From positions 1 through 64,000 of the forward strand of contig NZ_PRDM01000004.1 in assembly GCF_015182285.1 (NCBI RefSeq): a stretch of DNA of 64,000 bases. The letters run 5' to 3'. The notes beneath the pieces were generated by a model that searched no databases, was not told where the DNA came from, and saw only the letters and a list, made by a program, of their open reading frames with translations. This document shows positions 24,913-34,225 of the stretch, piece after piece. The stretch's first letter is position 1; the number at the start of each line of letters is the position of its first letter. The position numbers and the translations under genes are program-made. This DNA is from Flavobacterium hungaricum (GTDB taxonomy: Bacteria; Bacteroidota; Bacteroidia; Flavobacteriales; Flavobacteriaceae).

Positions 24913-26979
24913 TTAAATCAATTTCTTAAGACTTTCGTATACTGATAACTCAACATCGGCATGCTCTTTTGTATTACACAGCTCGATAAGTGTTTTTAAA
25001 TCTTCTTTTTTTACTGTCGATTTATTGTCCAAAACCAGTAACAATTCCTGCGAAGCATCACTCAATTTTTTGGAAAGAGGTAAAATCGAATGTACCAGCG
25101 GCGCATTATTTCCCAGTTCAATTAAGCCCTTATTCACTGCAATCCATTTGGTAAAAAATGCTGTTACTTTGGCTTTGTTTTCTGGTGTTTTTGATTTTAA
25201 ATACTCATTTACAGCATCATTAAATGCTAAAGAATCTTTTGCATCGGATGTGCAGGCGTCTGCAAAAAGAGTAAACGGTGAATACATTTGATATTCTGTC
25301 CCTCCTTTGTTTCTGGTATATCCTTTTAAAGGTTCGCAGACATTGGTGAATTCGTTTAAAGATTTAATATTCTGATTATTAGAAATATTTCTTAAAATAA
25401 CGGCTTTATTTCTAATGTGAGTCAGCCCTAATTCTTCTAGTCTAAACGAAACGGTTTCTAGACGTTTACGCATGTTTGCTACATCGGTAATATCTTCTGC
25501 AGACCACAATCTTTCTGCTATGGCTGCTGTTCTTGGCCAAACTCTAGAATCTATTGTTTCTGGTGTTGCAAGTTCTGTCCACATGGTTGCTTCTCCTCCT
25601 AGAATTCTGGCTTTTTCTTCGGCTGTTAAGGTGGCGTCTTTTGGCATTGGATCATTTAAATAATGACTTGCTATCGGATACATTAAATCAATATAATAGC
25701 CGTTTGAAAGAACTGTTTTGTATCCTTTTTTCACAGCGTTTACTAACGATTGACCTGCTGCAACTCCTTCGTTTGGACCTCTCCAAGAATGTACAATGGC
25801 TTCTTTAGACAAATCTTTGGTCAAAATTTCTTCCCATCCCATTAATTGTTTGCCGTGTTTTTTAAGCATCGGGGCCAATTGCATGGTAAAATACGTCTGC
25901 AGTTCGTGATTGGTATTTAACTTATGTTTCTTTTTAAATTCTTGAATCTTAGGGTTTGCATCCCAGTCTTTTCCTTCATTTTCATCTCCCCCAATATGAA
26001 AATAAGCGCCTGGGAATAATGGGCAAACCTCATCAAAAATTTCACTTAGAATTTGATAGGTTTTAGGGTTTGAAGGATCTAATGTAGGCGAAAAAATTCC
26101 TGCATTTCTTTCAACTCCATAGGTCGCTATTGCTGTACCTTGAATATTTTTTTCGGAAGTTCCTCCGGTAACGGTAATCACTTTGCTGCCAATTTCTGGA
26201 TAAGCAGTCAAAATCGCGGATCCGTGACCTGGAACATCTATTTCTGGAACAATCAAAATACCGCGCTGATCGGCGTATTTAACGATATTTTTAATTTCTT
26301 CCTGTGTGTAATACATCCCGTCTGATGCTAATTCGATCAGTCTCGGATGTTTTTTCATTTCGATTCTCCAGCCTTGATCGTCAACCAAATGCCAGTGAAA
26401 AACATTCATTTTCATAGCAGCCAATCCATCAATGTTTCTTTTAATCACATCAATCGGCTGAAAATGTCTAGAAGCGTCAATCATTAATCCTCTCCAGGTA
26501 AAACGAGGAAAGTCGGAAATCTGAGATACTGGAAAATAAAATGAATTTGAATTGTTTTGAAGCAGCTGCAACAATGTTTCTAAACCATGCAAAGCGCCTA
26601 AATCACTAGAAGCGTTAAGCGTGATTTTATTGGATTTTATATCTAAATGATAACTTTCGTCTTCGTACAAACCAATTTTTCCGCTTTTGGTACAATTGAT
26701 TTGAAGTGATGCGTCGGGAAATTCATTTAATTTGGTTATAAAACCCTGCTCGAAAAAAATACCTGTTCTACCATCTAAACGGCGCAAAAAACGAGTTACT
26801 CCTCCAAAAATTCTTGAATTCGGATTTCCGGTAATGTTTACTTTAAAGTTTTTATTTAAAGCAAAATTACCTTCGTTTATAACAACATTCTGAGGCCAAG
26901 GCATAAGGTTGAGCTGCTCTTTTGTGATTTGAGCACCAGCAGTTACACCCGCTAATAGTAGTACAAATAAATATTTCAT
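24913..26979 (-). CDS. beta-N-acetylhexosaminidase, GH20
   Basis: A 688-residue exported glycosidase that removes terminal GlcNAc from chitin oligosaccharides, probably in the periplasm. Signal peptide MKYLFVLLLAGVTAGAQ. The GH20 N-terminal domain comes first, then the catalytic barrel with FTWRGLMIDASRHF, NVFHWHLVDDQGWRIE, IVPEIDVPGHG and the catalytic pair in HIGGDE at about 328-333, with WEE, WRG and WPRTAAIAERLW following. All expected GH20 landmarks are present. The C-terminal 150 residues are a helical tail. It lies between chiA and the nagB fusion in the chitin locus. Confidence 0.96.
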   Translation of the reverse strand: MKYLFVLLLAGVTAGAQITKEQLNLMPWPQNVVINEGNFALNKNFKVNITGNPNSRIFGGVTRFLRRLDGRTGIFFEQGFITKLNEFPDASLQINCTKSGKIGLYEDESYHLDIKSNKITLNASSDLGALHGLETLLQLLQNNSNSFYFPVSQISDFPRFTWRGLMIDASRHFQPIDVIKRNIDGLAAMKMNVFHWHLVDDQGWRIEMKKHPRLIELASDGMYYTQEEIKNIVKYADQRGILIVPEIDVPGHGSAILTAYPEIGSKVITVTGGTSEKNIQGTAIATYGVERNAGIFSPTLDPSNPKTYQILSEIFDEVCPLFPGAYFHIGGDENEGKDWDANPKIQEFKKKHKLNTNHELQTYFTMQLAPMLKKHGKQLMGWEEILTKDLSKEAIVHSWRGPNEGVAAGQSLVNAVKKGYKTVLSNGYYIDLMYPIASHYLNDPMPKDATLTAEEKARILGGEATMWTELATPETIDSRVWPRTAAIAERLWSAEDITDVANMRKRLETVSFRLEELGLTHIRNKAVILRNISNNQNIKSLNEFTNVCEPLKGYTRNKGGTEYQMYSPFTLFADACTSDAKDSLAFNDAVNEYLKSKTPENKAKVTAFFTKWIAVNKGLIELGNNAPLVHSILPLSKKLSDASQELLLVLDNKSTVKKEDLKTLIELCNTKEHADVELSVYESLKKLI

Positions 26980-27136
26980 TTTTTAGTTTTTTGTAAAATA
27001 GCATCCTCGCGGTACTATCTGTAATTAGAAATAGAAACAAAACCCAGAAAGACTTCTATTGAACCTCACTCTCGCATAAAATCGATCTGAATTTTGCTAT
27101 TGATCCGGTTAAAAACCGAATCGTAAAAAAATAACT

Positions 27137-29074
27137 TTAATAGTCAAAACGCTTAAAAGCTTCAATGGCCTCGTATTCTGCAAGACCTAACTCGTCGTAA
27201 AGAACGGCTGTGTTTTTATTTCTGTCTTCGGCTCTAACCCAGAATTCTCTGGAATCATTTCCTTGAAACATCACTCTGTCTTTTTGAGATTGGTGGTATA
27301 AAATCGCATGACGTTTTAGCAATACTTCTGATGGAGAAAGCGGTACTGCCATGTCGATTTCGTGAATATCCCATTCGTGCCACGCGCCTCTGTAAAGCCA
27401 TAACCAGCAGTCGTCCATGTACTTTTCTGTTTTTAGCTCTCCCATTGCGGCAAAAATGGCATTGAGACAAACTTCGTGCGTACCGTGCGGATCGGCCAAA
27501 TCTCCTGCAGCAAAAACCTGATGCGGTTTGATTGTGGCAATAATATTTTTCACAATTGCAATATCTTCTGGTCCTAACGGATTTTTCTTTACCTGTCCGG
27601 TTTCGTAAAACGGAAGGTCTAAGAAATGTGTATTTTCATCTTTCAACCCGATATAGCGAGTTGCTGCGTAAGATTCTCTTCTTCTGATCAATCCTTTTAG
27701 TTTTCTAACTTCTAAAGAATCGATTTGGTTTTCTGATTTATTGTTTAAAAATGTAATTACTTCTTTAAAATTAATATCTGCTGCTTCTTTACCTATAAAA
27801 TCACTTGCAACCTCAGCAAACTTTAATGCTTCATCATCTGTAACGGCAATATTTCCAGAAGTCTGGTATACTACATGAACATCATGTCCTTGTTTGATTA
27901 ATTTTGAAAAAGTCCCCCCCATAGAAATCACATCATCATCGGGATGCGGGCTGAAAAGAATGACTCTCTTTTTTGCCGGATTGGCTCTTTCTGGTCGATG
28001 AGAATCATCGGTATTGGGTTTTCCTCCTGGCCAGCCGGTAATAGTATGCTGCAGAATATTAAACATATTGATGTTCATATCATATGCAGAACCTTCCTGA
28101 GCCAGCAAGTCGGACATTCCGTTATTATTGTAATCTCTGTCTGTTAATTTTAAAATAGATTGTTTTGTTTTCTGGCATAACCAAACAATGGCTTTGCTTT
28201 TTAATTCTGGTGTCCAAAGACATTCTCCCACCAGCCAAGGCGTTTTGAAACGTGTTAATTCTGACGCTGCAGACTGGTCTAATACAAATGTTGCATTAGA
28301 ATGATTCTGCAGGAAAGTAGCAGGAACCTCTGAGGTGATTTCGCCCTGAATGGTTCTTTTAATAATTTCGGCTTTATTCTGTCCCCAAGCCATCAATACA
28401 ATACGTTTTGACCTCATAATAGTCGAAACGCCCATTGTAATAGCTCTTTTAGGAACATTATCGATCCCGTTAAAATCAGACGAAGCATCTACTCTCGTGA
28501 TATGATCCAGCGTGATGATTCTCGTTCCCGAATTAATGTGAGAACCTGGTTCGTTAAAACCTACGTGTCCCGTACGCCCAATTCCTAAAAGCTGAAAATC
28601 AAGACCGCCTGCATTTTTAATATTCATTTCATAATCAATGCAATATTGATTCAGTTCTTCGAGAGCGATAGTTCCGTCAGGAATATTAACATTTTCAGGT
28701 TTAATATCAATATGATTAAAAAGATGCTGATGCATGAAATAGTGATAGCTCTGATTGTTCTCTTTGGTCATCGGATAATATTCATCCAGATTAAAAGTGA
28801 TTACATTGCTAAAACTTAGACCTTCCTCTTTGTGCATTCGAACCAATTCTTCGTACACCTTAATTGGCGAAGAACCCGTTGCAAGACCCAAAACACATGA
28901 TTTACCTTTTTCTTGTTTAGATCTAATCAGCTGCGCAATTTCCTGTGCTACTATTATAGAAGCTTCTGCAGAACTTTTGAAAATTTCGTTGTGGATTTTT
29001 TCAAATCTTGTTTCTTCAAATTTCCCTGCACTCTTGTAGCTGATGTCAGGTTTAATTTCTAAAGCACTTTTCAT
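27137..29074 (-). CDS. nagB: glucosamine-6-phosphate deaminase fused to LmbE/PIG-L domain
   Basis: A 645-residue two-domain protein. Residues ~1-265 are NagB: VLGLATGSSPIKVYEELV, TFNLDEYYPM (proton-acceptor region), GIGRTGHVGFNEPGS (His and Glu of the active-site loop kept) and the C-terminal AIVWLC. It converts glucosamine-6-phosphate to fructose-6-phosphate and ammonia. Residues ~370-600 are LmbE/PIG-L-like, with the metal motif PHPDDD near 376 (usually PHPDDE) and DPHGTHEVC. That fold commonly deacetylates GlcNAc groups, so the fusion might also do the NagA step; this is inference. The start at 29074 is chosen over 29101. It sits between the GH20 and susD genes. Confidence 0.9.
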   Translation of the reverse strand: MKSALEIKPDISYKSAGKFEETRFEKIHNEIFKSSAEASIIVAQEIAQLIRSKQEKGKSCVLGLATGSSPIKVYEELVRMHKEEGLSFSNVITFNLDEYYPMTKENNQSYHYFMHQHLFNHIDIKPENVNIPDGTIALEELNQYCIDYEMNIKNAGGLDFQLLGIGRTGHVGFNEPGSHINSGTRIITLDHITRVDASSDFNGIDNVPKRAITMGVSTIMRSKRIVLMAWGQNKAEIIKRTIQGEITSEVPATFLQNHSNATFVLDQSAASELTRFKTPWLVGECLWTPELKSKAIVWLCQKTKQSILKLTDRDYNNNGMSDLLAQEGSAYDMNINMFNILQHTITGWPGGKPNTDDSHRPERANPAKKRVILFSPHPDDDVISMGGTFSKLIKQGHDVHVVYQTSGNIAVTDDEALKFAEVASDFIGKEAADINFKEVITFLNNKSENQIDSLEVRKLKGLIRRRESYAATRYIGLKDENTHFLDLPFYETGQVKKNPLGPEDIAIVKNIIATIKPHQVFAAGDLADPHGTHEVCLNAIFAAMGELKTEKYMDDCWLWLYRGAWHEWDIHEIDMAVPLSPSEVLLKRHAILYHQSQKDRVMFQGNDSREFWVRAEDRNKNTAVLYDELGLAEYEAIEAFKRFDY

Positions 29075-29179
29075 TTTCTTTTTTTTTGAAGTCATTACCA
29101 TTTTGGTTAAAGAATAGTATAGACAGCTTTCGCCGCCTATACCCTCTTACTAACCAAACTTAAATTCTATTGTTTTTTT

Positions 29180-30748
29180 TTAGAAGTTTGCTTTATCAAC
29201 ATCCCACCAAAGTCTGGTAGCTCCGTTATCAGGACCGCCAAGGACTGCAACTCCAGACTCAACTCCTTTAGGATTGTTTGATGCCTCAGATTGTGCAAAT
29301 GGAAGTCTTCTTACTCCTAAAGCAGTACTGATGATACCACCGCTTTTATTATTTGTGATTCTAAACAATTTAGGGTAACCTGTTCTTCTATACTCAGACC
29401 ATGCTTCTTGTCCATCAGGATAGGTAGCAATCCATTTTTGCGTGATGATTTTTTCTAAATTGATTTCGTTTGTAGCTCCCCAGGCAACTGTAACTTTAGA
29501 AACTGCTGGTGCATTATTTACTGCATTGATAGGATCAACATAATCTTTTGCTACTTTAACATCATCTGCGATGTAAGCTGCTGCACCCTCAACACCATTT
29601 TGCTCAAACGACGCTCTAATACCTGCTTCATATAAATCTTTTGCAGTACCATTCATGTTCCATCCTCTTAAAGCTCCTTCTGATCTTAAGAAATATACCT
29701 CAGCAGTTGACATCCAAGTAACTTCTCCAGTTCTTGTTCTATCTCCAGTTCTAGAAAAATTAGCGTAAGTTGAAGGCGTTGGGTATACAATACCAGTTCT
29801 TACACCTCTATATTCACCAGCAACTTGTTCAGAAGGTTCCCAATATTTTGCCATTCTAGGATCTTCATATCCTCCTAAAATAGATTCCATATCAGCTCCC
29901 ATATTTAGACCAACCCAAACATGGCTCATTACATCAATTACATTTAAATCTAATGGTGATTTAATTTTTATAAGATCTGCGTTTAGTTTAAAGACACCAA
30001 TAGGCTGGCTTACTGCTTTTTCAGCTTCTGTTTTTGCTAATGCAGGATTTACTTTAGCAATACGAATTGCTAATCTCAGACGAAGTGAGTTTGCATATTT
30101 TACCCATTGCGCATAACTTCCAGCATAATTTGACTGATCCGTTTCAGTAAATTTAGAAACTTCCCCGTCAGCTACTCTTTTAGACAAATCTGTAACTGCA
30201 AAATCTAAATCTTTAAACATTTGAGTATAAATCTGTTCTTGCGAATCATAAGTAGCCAAACCTTCACCACCAAATTTAGAATATACCGCTGGTCCGTACA
30301 TGTCTGTGATACGCTGCATAGTTGCCACTTTTATGATAAGTGACCATGCATAAAACTGATCGTATTTTCCTTTTGCTCTCTGCTCAACTTTAAACAAGTT
30401 TGCAATGATATTTACATACGCATCATCCCAAGCATAACCATTCCAGTTTGGATTTAAGTTGTAATTATGGTTATTGATACCTCCAAACTCATTTGGACTT
30501 GTCATATATCCTGACCATCCATCTGCCTGTAAACTTTGCTGTAATTGATACTGCCAGGTAACATCTGATATATAAAGTCTAGTAAAGGCAGGCTTAATTA
30601 AACTTTTTATATTGTTAAAATTTTGTTCCAAATCCGGTGTAGTTGCTCCTACAGGATTTTGGTTTATGTCCTCAAAATTATCTGTACAACCAAAAGCTGC
30701 AAGAAGAGAGAAGCATATTGCTGTTCTTTTTAATATATTTAATGTCAT
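29180..30748 (-). CDS. SusD/RagB-family outer membrane lipoprotein (chitin locus)
   Basis: A 522-residue surface lipoprotein that binds oligosaccharides for its SusC partner. Lipoprotein signal ending FSLLAAFGC with Cys near 20, followed by TDNFEDINQNP, typical of the SusD-like group with an INQNP start. Further family marks are NYAGSYAQWVKYANSLRLRLAIRI and EINLEKIITQKWIATYPDGQEAWSEYRRTG. It follows susC by 11 bp and so shares its transcript. By position it corresponds to the first SusD-like protein (CusD) of the F. johnsoniae chitin locus. Confidence 0.95.
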   Translation of the reverse strand: MTLNILKRTAICFSLLAAFGCTDNFEDINQNPVGATTPDLEQNFNNIKSLIKPAFTRLYISDVTWQYQLQQSLQADGWSGYMTSPNEFGGINNHNYNLNPNWNGYAWDDAYVNIIANLFKVEQRAKGKYDQFYAWSLIIKVATMQRITDMYGPAVYSKFGGEGLATYDSQEQIYTQMFKDLDFAVTDLSKRVADGEVSKFTETDQSNYAGSYAQWVKYANSLRLRLAIRIAKVNPALAKTEAEKAVSQPIGVFKLNADLIKIKSPLDLNVIDVMSHVWVGLNMGADMESILGGYEDPRMAKYWEPSEQVAGEYRGVRTGIVYPTPSTYANFSRTGDRTRTGEVTWMSTAEVYFLRSEGALRGWNMNGTAKDLYEAGIRASFEQNGVEGAAAYIADDVKVAKDYVDPINAVNNAPAVSKVTVAWGATNEINLEKIITQKWIATYPDGQEAWSEYRRTGYPKLFRITNNKSGGIISTALGVRRLPFAQSEASNNPKGVESGVAVLGGPDNGATRLWWDVDKANF

Positions 30749-30759
30749 GATTGTAAAGA

Positions 30760-33700
30760 TTAGAATGTTAAGTTTAAATTAAGACCAATACTTCTTGTTG
30801 ACGGCATTCCGAATACATCAACACCTTGTAAACCTTCACCTGTACTTAGCGCCACATTTGGATCAAATGGAGCATCTTTATAAATAAAGAATAAATTTCT
30901 AGCAATTAAAGAGATTGTAGCTGTTTGAACAAAAGGTAATTTTGCTTTATTGAATGTATATCCAACAGAAATCTCTCTAACACTTACATTTGTAGCATCA
31001 TAAATATATTGGCTGCTAACTCCGTTTCTTCCTGAAGTATTTGTGTAATATGTATAAGGATCCATTGAAGTTACTGGTGTTCCGTCACTAGCTTTAACAC
31101 CATTAAGACTTACAGCTCCAGCATTTCTAGCATCACCTGTTGCTTTAGAAACACCATTAAAATCATTGATTGCCTGCGTTAAACTAAGTACTTCTCCGCC
31201 AAAACGTCCGTCCAATAAAATGTTTGCAGTAAATGCTCCAATTTTGAATGTATTAGACCATCCTAACATAAAATCAGGATTTGCATTTCCGATTTCTTTC
31301 CAGTCTGTTCTTTGTAATGTATTATCATCATTAACTAAGATTCTTCCTTGGTCATCTTTTTTAAAGTCAAAACCTTCGATTACACCAAATGGTCTTCCTT
31401 CAATTAATGAATATCTGTAAGAGTTAGAACCTGGATCAGTAAGAACGATTCTTCCGCCTGTTGATTCTGAAGGAATATCATTTACTCTACTCTTATTTTG
31501 TGAAAAGTTAACTCTTGTATCCCAATTGAATTTTTCACCTCTAATAATATCACCTGATAAAACAATCTCAAATCCTTTGTTAGAAATACTACCAGCATTA
31601 ATAGCATAAAAAGTATATCCGTTAGCATTTGTAGATTCTGCAGGAACTTGAAGAAATTGGTTTTTTGTTTCTGAAGTATAATAAGACAATTCAAAACCTA
31701 GTCTGTTATTAAAAAATCTCCACTCAGTACCAAGCTCTAATTCCGATTTTAACTCATTTTTTAAACTTGTTCCTGGTTTTGGTCCTACCGTAGGGTTTAC
31801 GTTATTTCCTGCAACAATACTAGATGTAGGACTTGTAATTGAAGCCGCAATATCATTACCAACTTTAGCATATGTAGCACGAACTTTACCATAGTTAATA
31901 AATTCTGGCATAGTCGCCATTTCGCTAAGAATTGCAGTGGCACCAATAGAAGGATAGAAATATCCTGGATCTTGTGTATTTACCAGTGTAGATGACCAAT
32001 CATTTCTTGCTGCAAGATCTAAGAATAAATAATCTTTGTAACCAAAAGTAGTAGCCGCAAATACTGACTGAACTTCTCTTGCAGATCCTGTTTGAACATT
32101 TCCGTTATTACTTACAAAGTTTCCAAGCGTAAAGATATTGTCATAAACTAAACCGCCTCCAATACCAGAATCGATTGTTAATCCAGTAACTTTAGAATGA
32201 TTGATACTAGTACCTAAAGTACCATTAAAGCTAAAGTTTTCAGAAAATTTAGTATTAATTAAAGCAATTAAGTCAGCATAATTTTGAGTACCGATCAAAT
32301 TTGCATTGATATATCTTCCTGTTGGATGTACAATTGAGCTTGCAGAAGTTGCGTACATTCTTTTTTGGAAATTACTTTCGTTTCTATTGTAGCTGTATCT
32401 TGAAGTTAAGTGAAACCACTCTGCTATTTTATAATCTAAAGCAATTGCTCCGTTAAAGAAATTATTTTGATCTACAGATTTTTGTTTGTTAATCTGCCAA
32501 TATGGGTTTTCATTACTTTCGTTTACAGCGGCAAACCCTGGGTAATTTTGCTGCATCATGTTTTTTACAGGATCAAAAACTTCATATGTTTTTAAATCAT
32601 TAAGAGAAAATGCTCTTGGATGACTGTATACACCAGCGATTGGGTTAAAATACAAACCATTTGTTGGTCTGTTATTGATTGTCTGAGTAACATAATTTGC
32701 TGTAACAGCAACACTTAATTTATCTTTGAAGAATTTGCTTGTCTGACGAATTCCAAAGTTGTTTTTCTTTAAATGATTTCCTGGAACTATACCATTAGAA
32801 TCTGTATTTGCATAACTTAAAGCTGTAGATGCCCCATCTGTAGCTTTAGAAAAAGTCATCGATGTAATCTGCGTATTACCTACTTCAAAAAAGTCTTTTA
32901 TATCTTTATCTGATTCTACTTTTTGTTTTGCTCCCCAGCTTCTTGGATCTCCAGCATTAGAAGTATAATCTGATTGAAATTCTGGAAGATAAGCAGCGCT
33001 TTCAAATGTTGTTACTGAGTTAACATTAAATGATTCTGCTCCAGCTTTCGCTTTTTTAGAAGATAATAAAATTACCCCGTTTGCTCCCTGAGAACCGTAT
33101 AATACAGAAGCAGCAGCACCTTTAAGAACTGTCATTCCTTCGTAATCATCAGGGTTAATTAAAGATATTACATCTCCACCATCTTTATTACCACCATTCA
33201 AATCTCCAAAAGTTCCGTTTGGCTGTCCAGAACCTCCATTGTATAATGGAATACCGTCAATAACATATAATGGCTGATTGTTTACAAATGATGAATTACC
33301 ACGAATAGTAACTTTTGTAGTTCCTCCCGCTCCAGACGAACTTCTCGTTACGGCAACACCAGCAATTTTACCCGCTACTGTATTAATAAGGTTGGCATCT
33401 TTTACACGAGTTAATTCTTCTCCTTTAAGTTCTTGTGCTGCATATGCTAATGATTTTTTTGTCTTTTTAATACCTAATGAAGTAACTACAACCTCATTTA
33501 AAGCATTTGAAGCTCCTTGAACTAATTTTACATTAATAGTAGAACCATCTCCTACAACTATTGACTGCGTCTCCAGCCCTACATATGTAAAAACTAAAGT
33601 CTGCCCTTTTTGAACTTCAATTGAATACAATCCATCAAAATCGGTACTTGTACCTTTTTGACCTCCTTGTACAGCAACAGATGCCCCTGGCAATGGCATT

Positions 33701-33798
33701 CCGTCAGAATCCGTAATCACACCTTTGACATTTTTTACTTGAGCAAGCGAAACTTGCGCAGTAAAAACAATCATAAAGATTAAGAAAATTTTTTTCAT
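30760..33798 (-). CDS. SusC/RagA TonB-linked outer membrane transporter (chitin locus)
   Basis: A 1012-residue TonB-dependent porin. Signal peptide MKKIFLIFMIVFTAQVSLAQ, then a carboxypeptidase-regulatory-like domain (VKGVITDSDGMPLPGASV, about 24-100), then the plug with TIRGNSSFVNNQPLYVIDGI and DDYEGMTVLKGAAASVLYGS. The long barrel ends with a terminal aromatic residue (GLNLNLTF). With SusD it takes up oligosaccharides, here chitin fragments judging by the neighbours. It is the first gene of the minus-strand cluster and is divergent from the kinase gene. Two copies of a 30-bp element lie 105 and 262 bp upstream. Confidence 0.96.
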   Translation of the reverse strand: MKKIFLIFMIVFTAQVSLAQVKNVKGVITDSDGMPLPGASVAVQGGQKGTSTDFDGLYSIEVQKGQTLVFTYVGLETQSIVVGDGSTINVKLVQGASNALNEVVVTSLGIKKTKKSLAYAAQELKGEELTRVKDANLINTVAGKIAGVAVTRSSSGAGGTTKVTIRGNSSFVNNQPLYVIDGIPLYNGGSGQPNGTFGDLNGGNKDGGDVISLINPDDYEGMTVLKGAAASVLYGSQGANGVILLSSKKAKAGAESFNVNSVTTFESAAYLPEFQSDYTSNAGDPRSWGAKQKVESDKDIKDFFEVGNTQITSMTFSKATDGASTALSYANTDSNGIVPGNHLKKNNFGIRQTSKFFKDKLSVAVTANYVTQTINNRPTNGLYFNPIAGVYSHPRAFSLNDLKTYEVFDPVKNMMQQNYPGFAAVNESNENPYWQINKQKSVDQNNFFNGAIALDYKIAEWFHLTSRYSYNRNESNFQKRMYATSASSIVHPTGRYINANLIGTQNYADLIALINTKFSENFSFNGTLGTSINHSKVTGLTIDSGIGGGLVYDNIFTLGNFVSNNGNVQTGSAREVQSVFAATTFGYKDYLFLDLAARNDWSSTLVNTQDPGYFYPSIGATAILSEMATMPEFINYGKVRATYAKVGNDIAASITSPTSSIVAGNNVNPTVGPKPGTSLKNELKSELELGTEWRFFNNRLGFELSYYTSETKNQFLQVPAESTNANGYTFYAINAGSISNKGFEIVLSGDIIRGEKFNWDTRVNFSQNKSRVNDIPSESTGGRIVLTDPGSNSYRYSLIEGRPFGVIEGFDFKKDDQGRILVNDDNTLQRTDWKEIGNANPDFMLGWSNTFKIGAFTANILLDGRFGGEVLSLTQAINDFNGVSKATGDARNAGAVSLNGVKASDGTPVTSMDPYTYYTNTSGRNGVSSQYIYDATNVSVREISVGYTFNKAKLPFVQTATISLIARNLFFIYKDAPFDPNVALSTGEGLQGVDVFGMPSTRSIGLNLNLTF

Positions 33799-33902
33799 GT
33801 TTATTTTATTTTGTTAGTTATGAGGTAAAATTATTCTTAAGACATTGTTAAAAAAAATAAATTAAACCAACAGCCTAAAATTTTAAACGAACGACATGAA
33901 TT

Positions 33903-34089
33903 ATTCAATAATGCGTTTTACGAAAACGTTTTTCGATTCACAAACAATAGCATTTCTATTAATTTCATCAATAAAAAACACTAAAAAACTCATTTTACCT
34001 AATTATTATTAAAGTATATTGCTTGATCAATAAGCTTATAAGACTGAGAAGCTTAAACCATTCAATAATACGCTACACGAAAACGTTTT
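33903..34089. promoter_or_regulatory. pair of 30-bp direct repeats, candidate operators
   Basis: The 427-bp divergent region 33799-34225 contains the element at 33903-33932 and again at 34060-34089, in the same orientation. Both begin ATTCAATAAT and end ACGAAAACGTTTT; 26 of 30 bases agree. Copy 1 extends into a near-palindrome (CGAAAACGTTTTTCG). The copies are 157 bp apart, which is 15 helical turns. The rest of the region is AT-rich with no gene and no clear TAnnTTTG box. Confidence 0.7.
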
Positions 34090-34225
34090 ACTTATGAAAT
34101 AATTTATTTTTTCACTTTTTTATCGTTTTTTTATTCAAAAGAATTGTCACTTTGCAACTAATTGTTTAAAGTTGCATAAAAATTACAATCACACAAAAAC
34201 AGCAATAATCTCACATTTTTATTAA

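Noticed and set aside
27095..27125. Terminator of nagB at CGGTTAAAAACCG
   Set aside because: The stem is only five pairs and no T-run follows on the minus strand, so it was not annotated.
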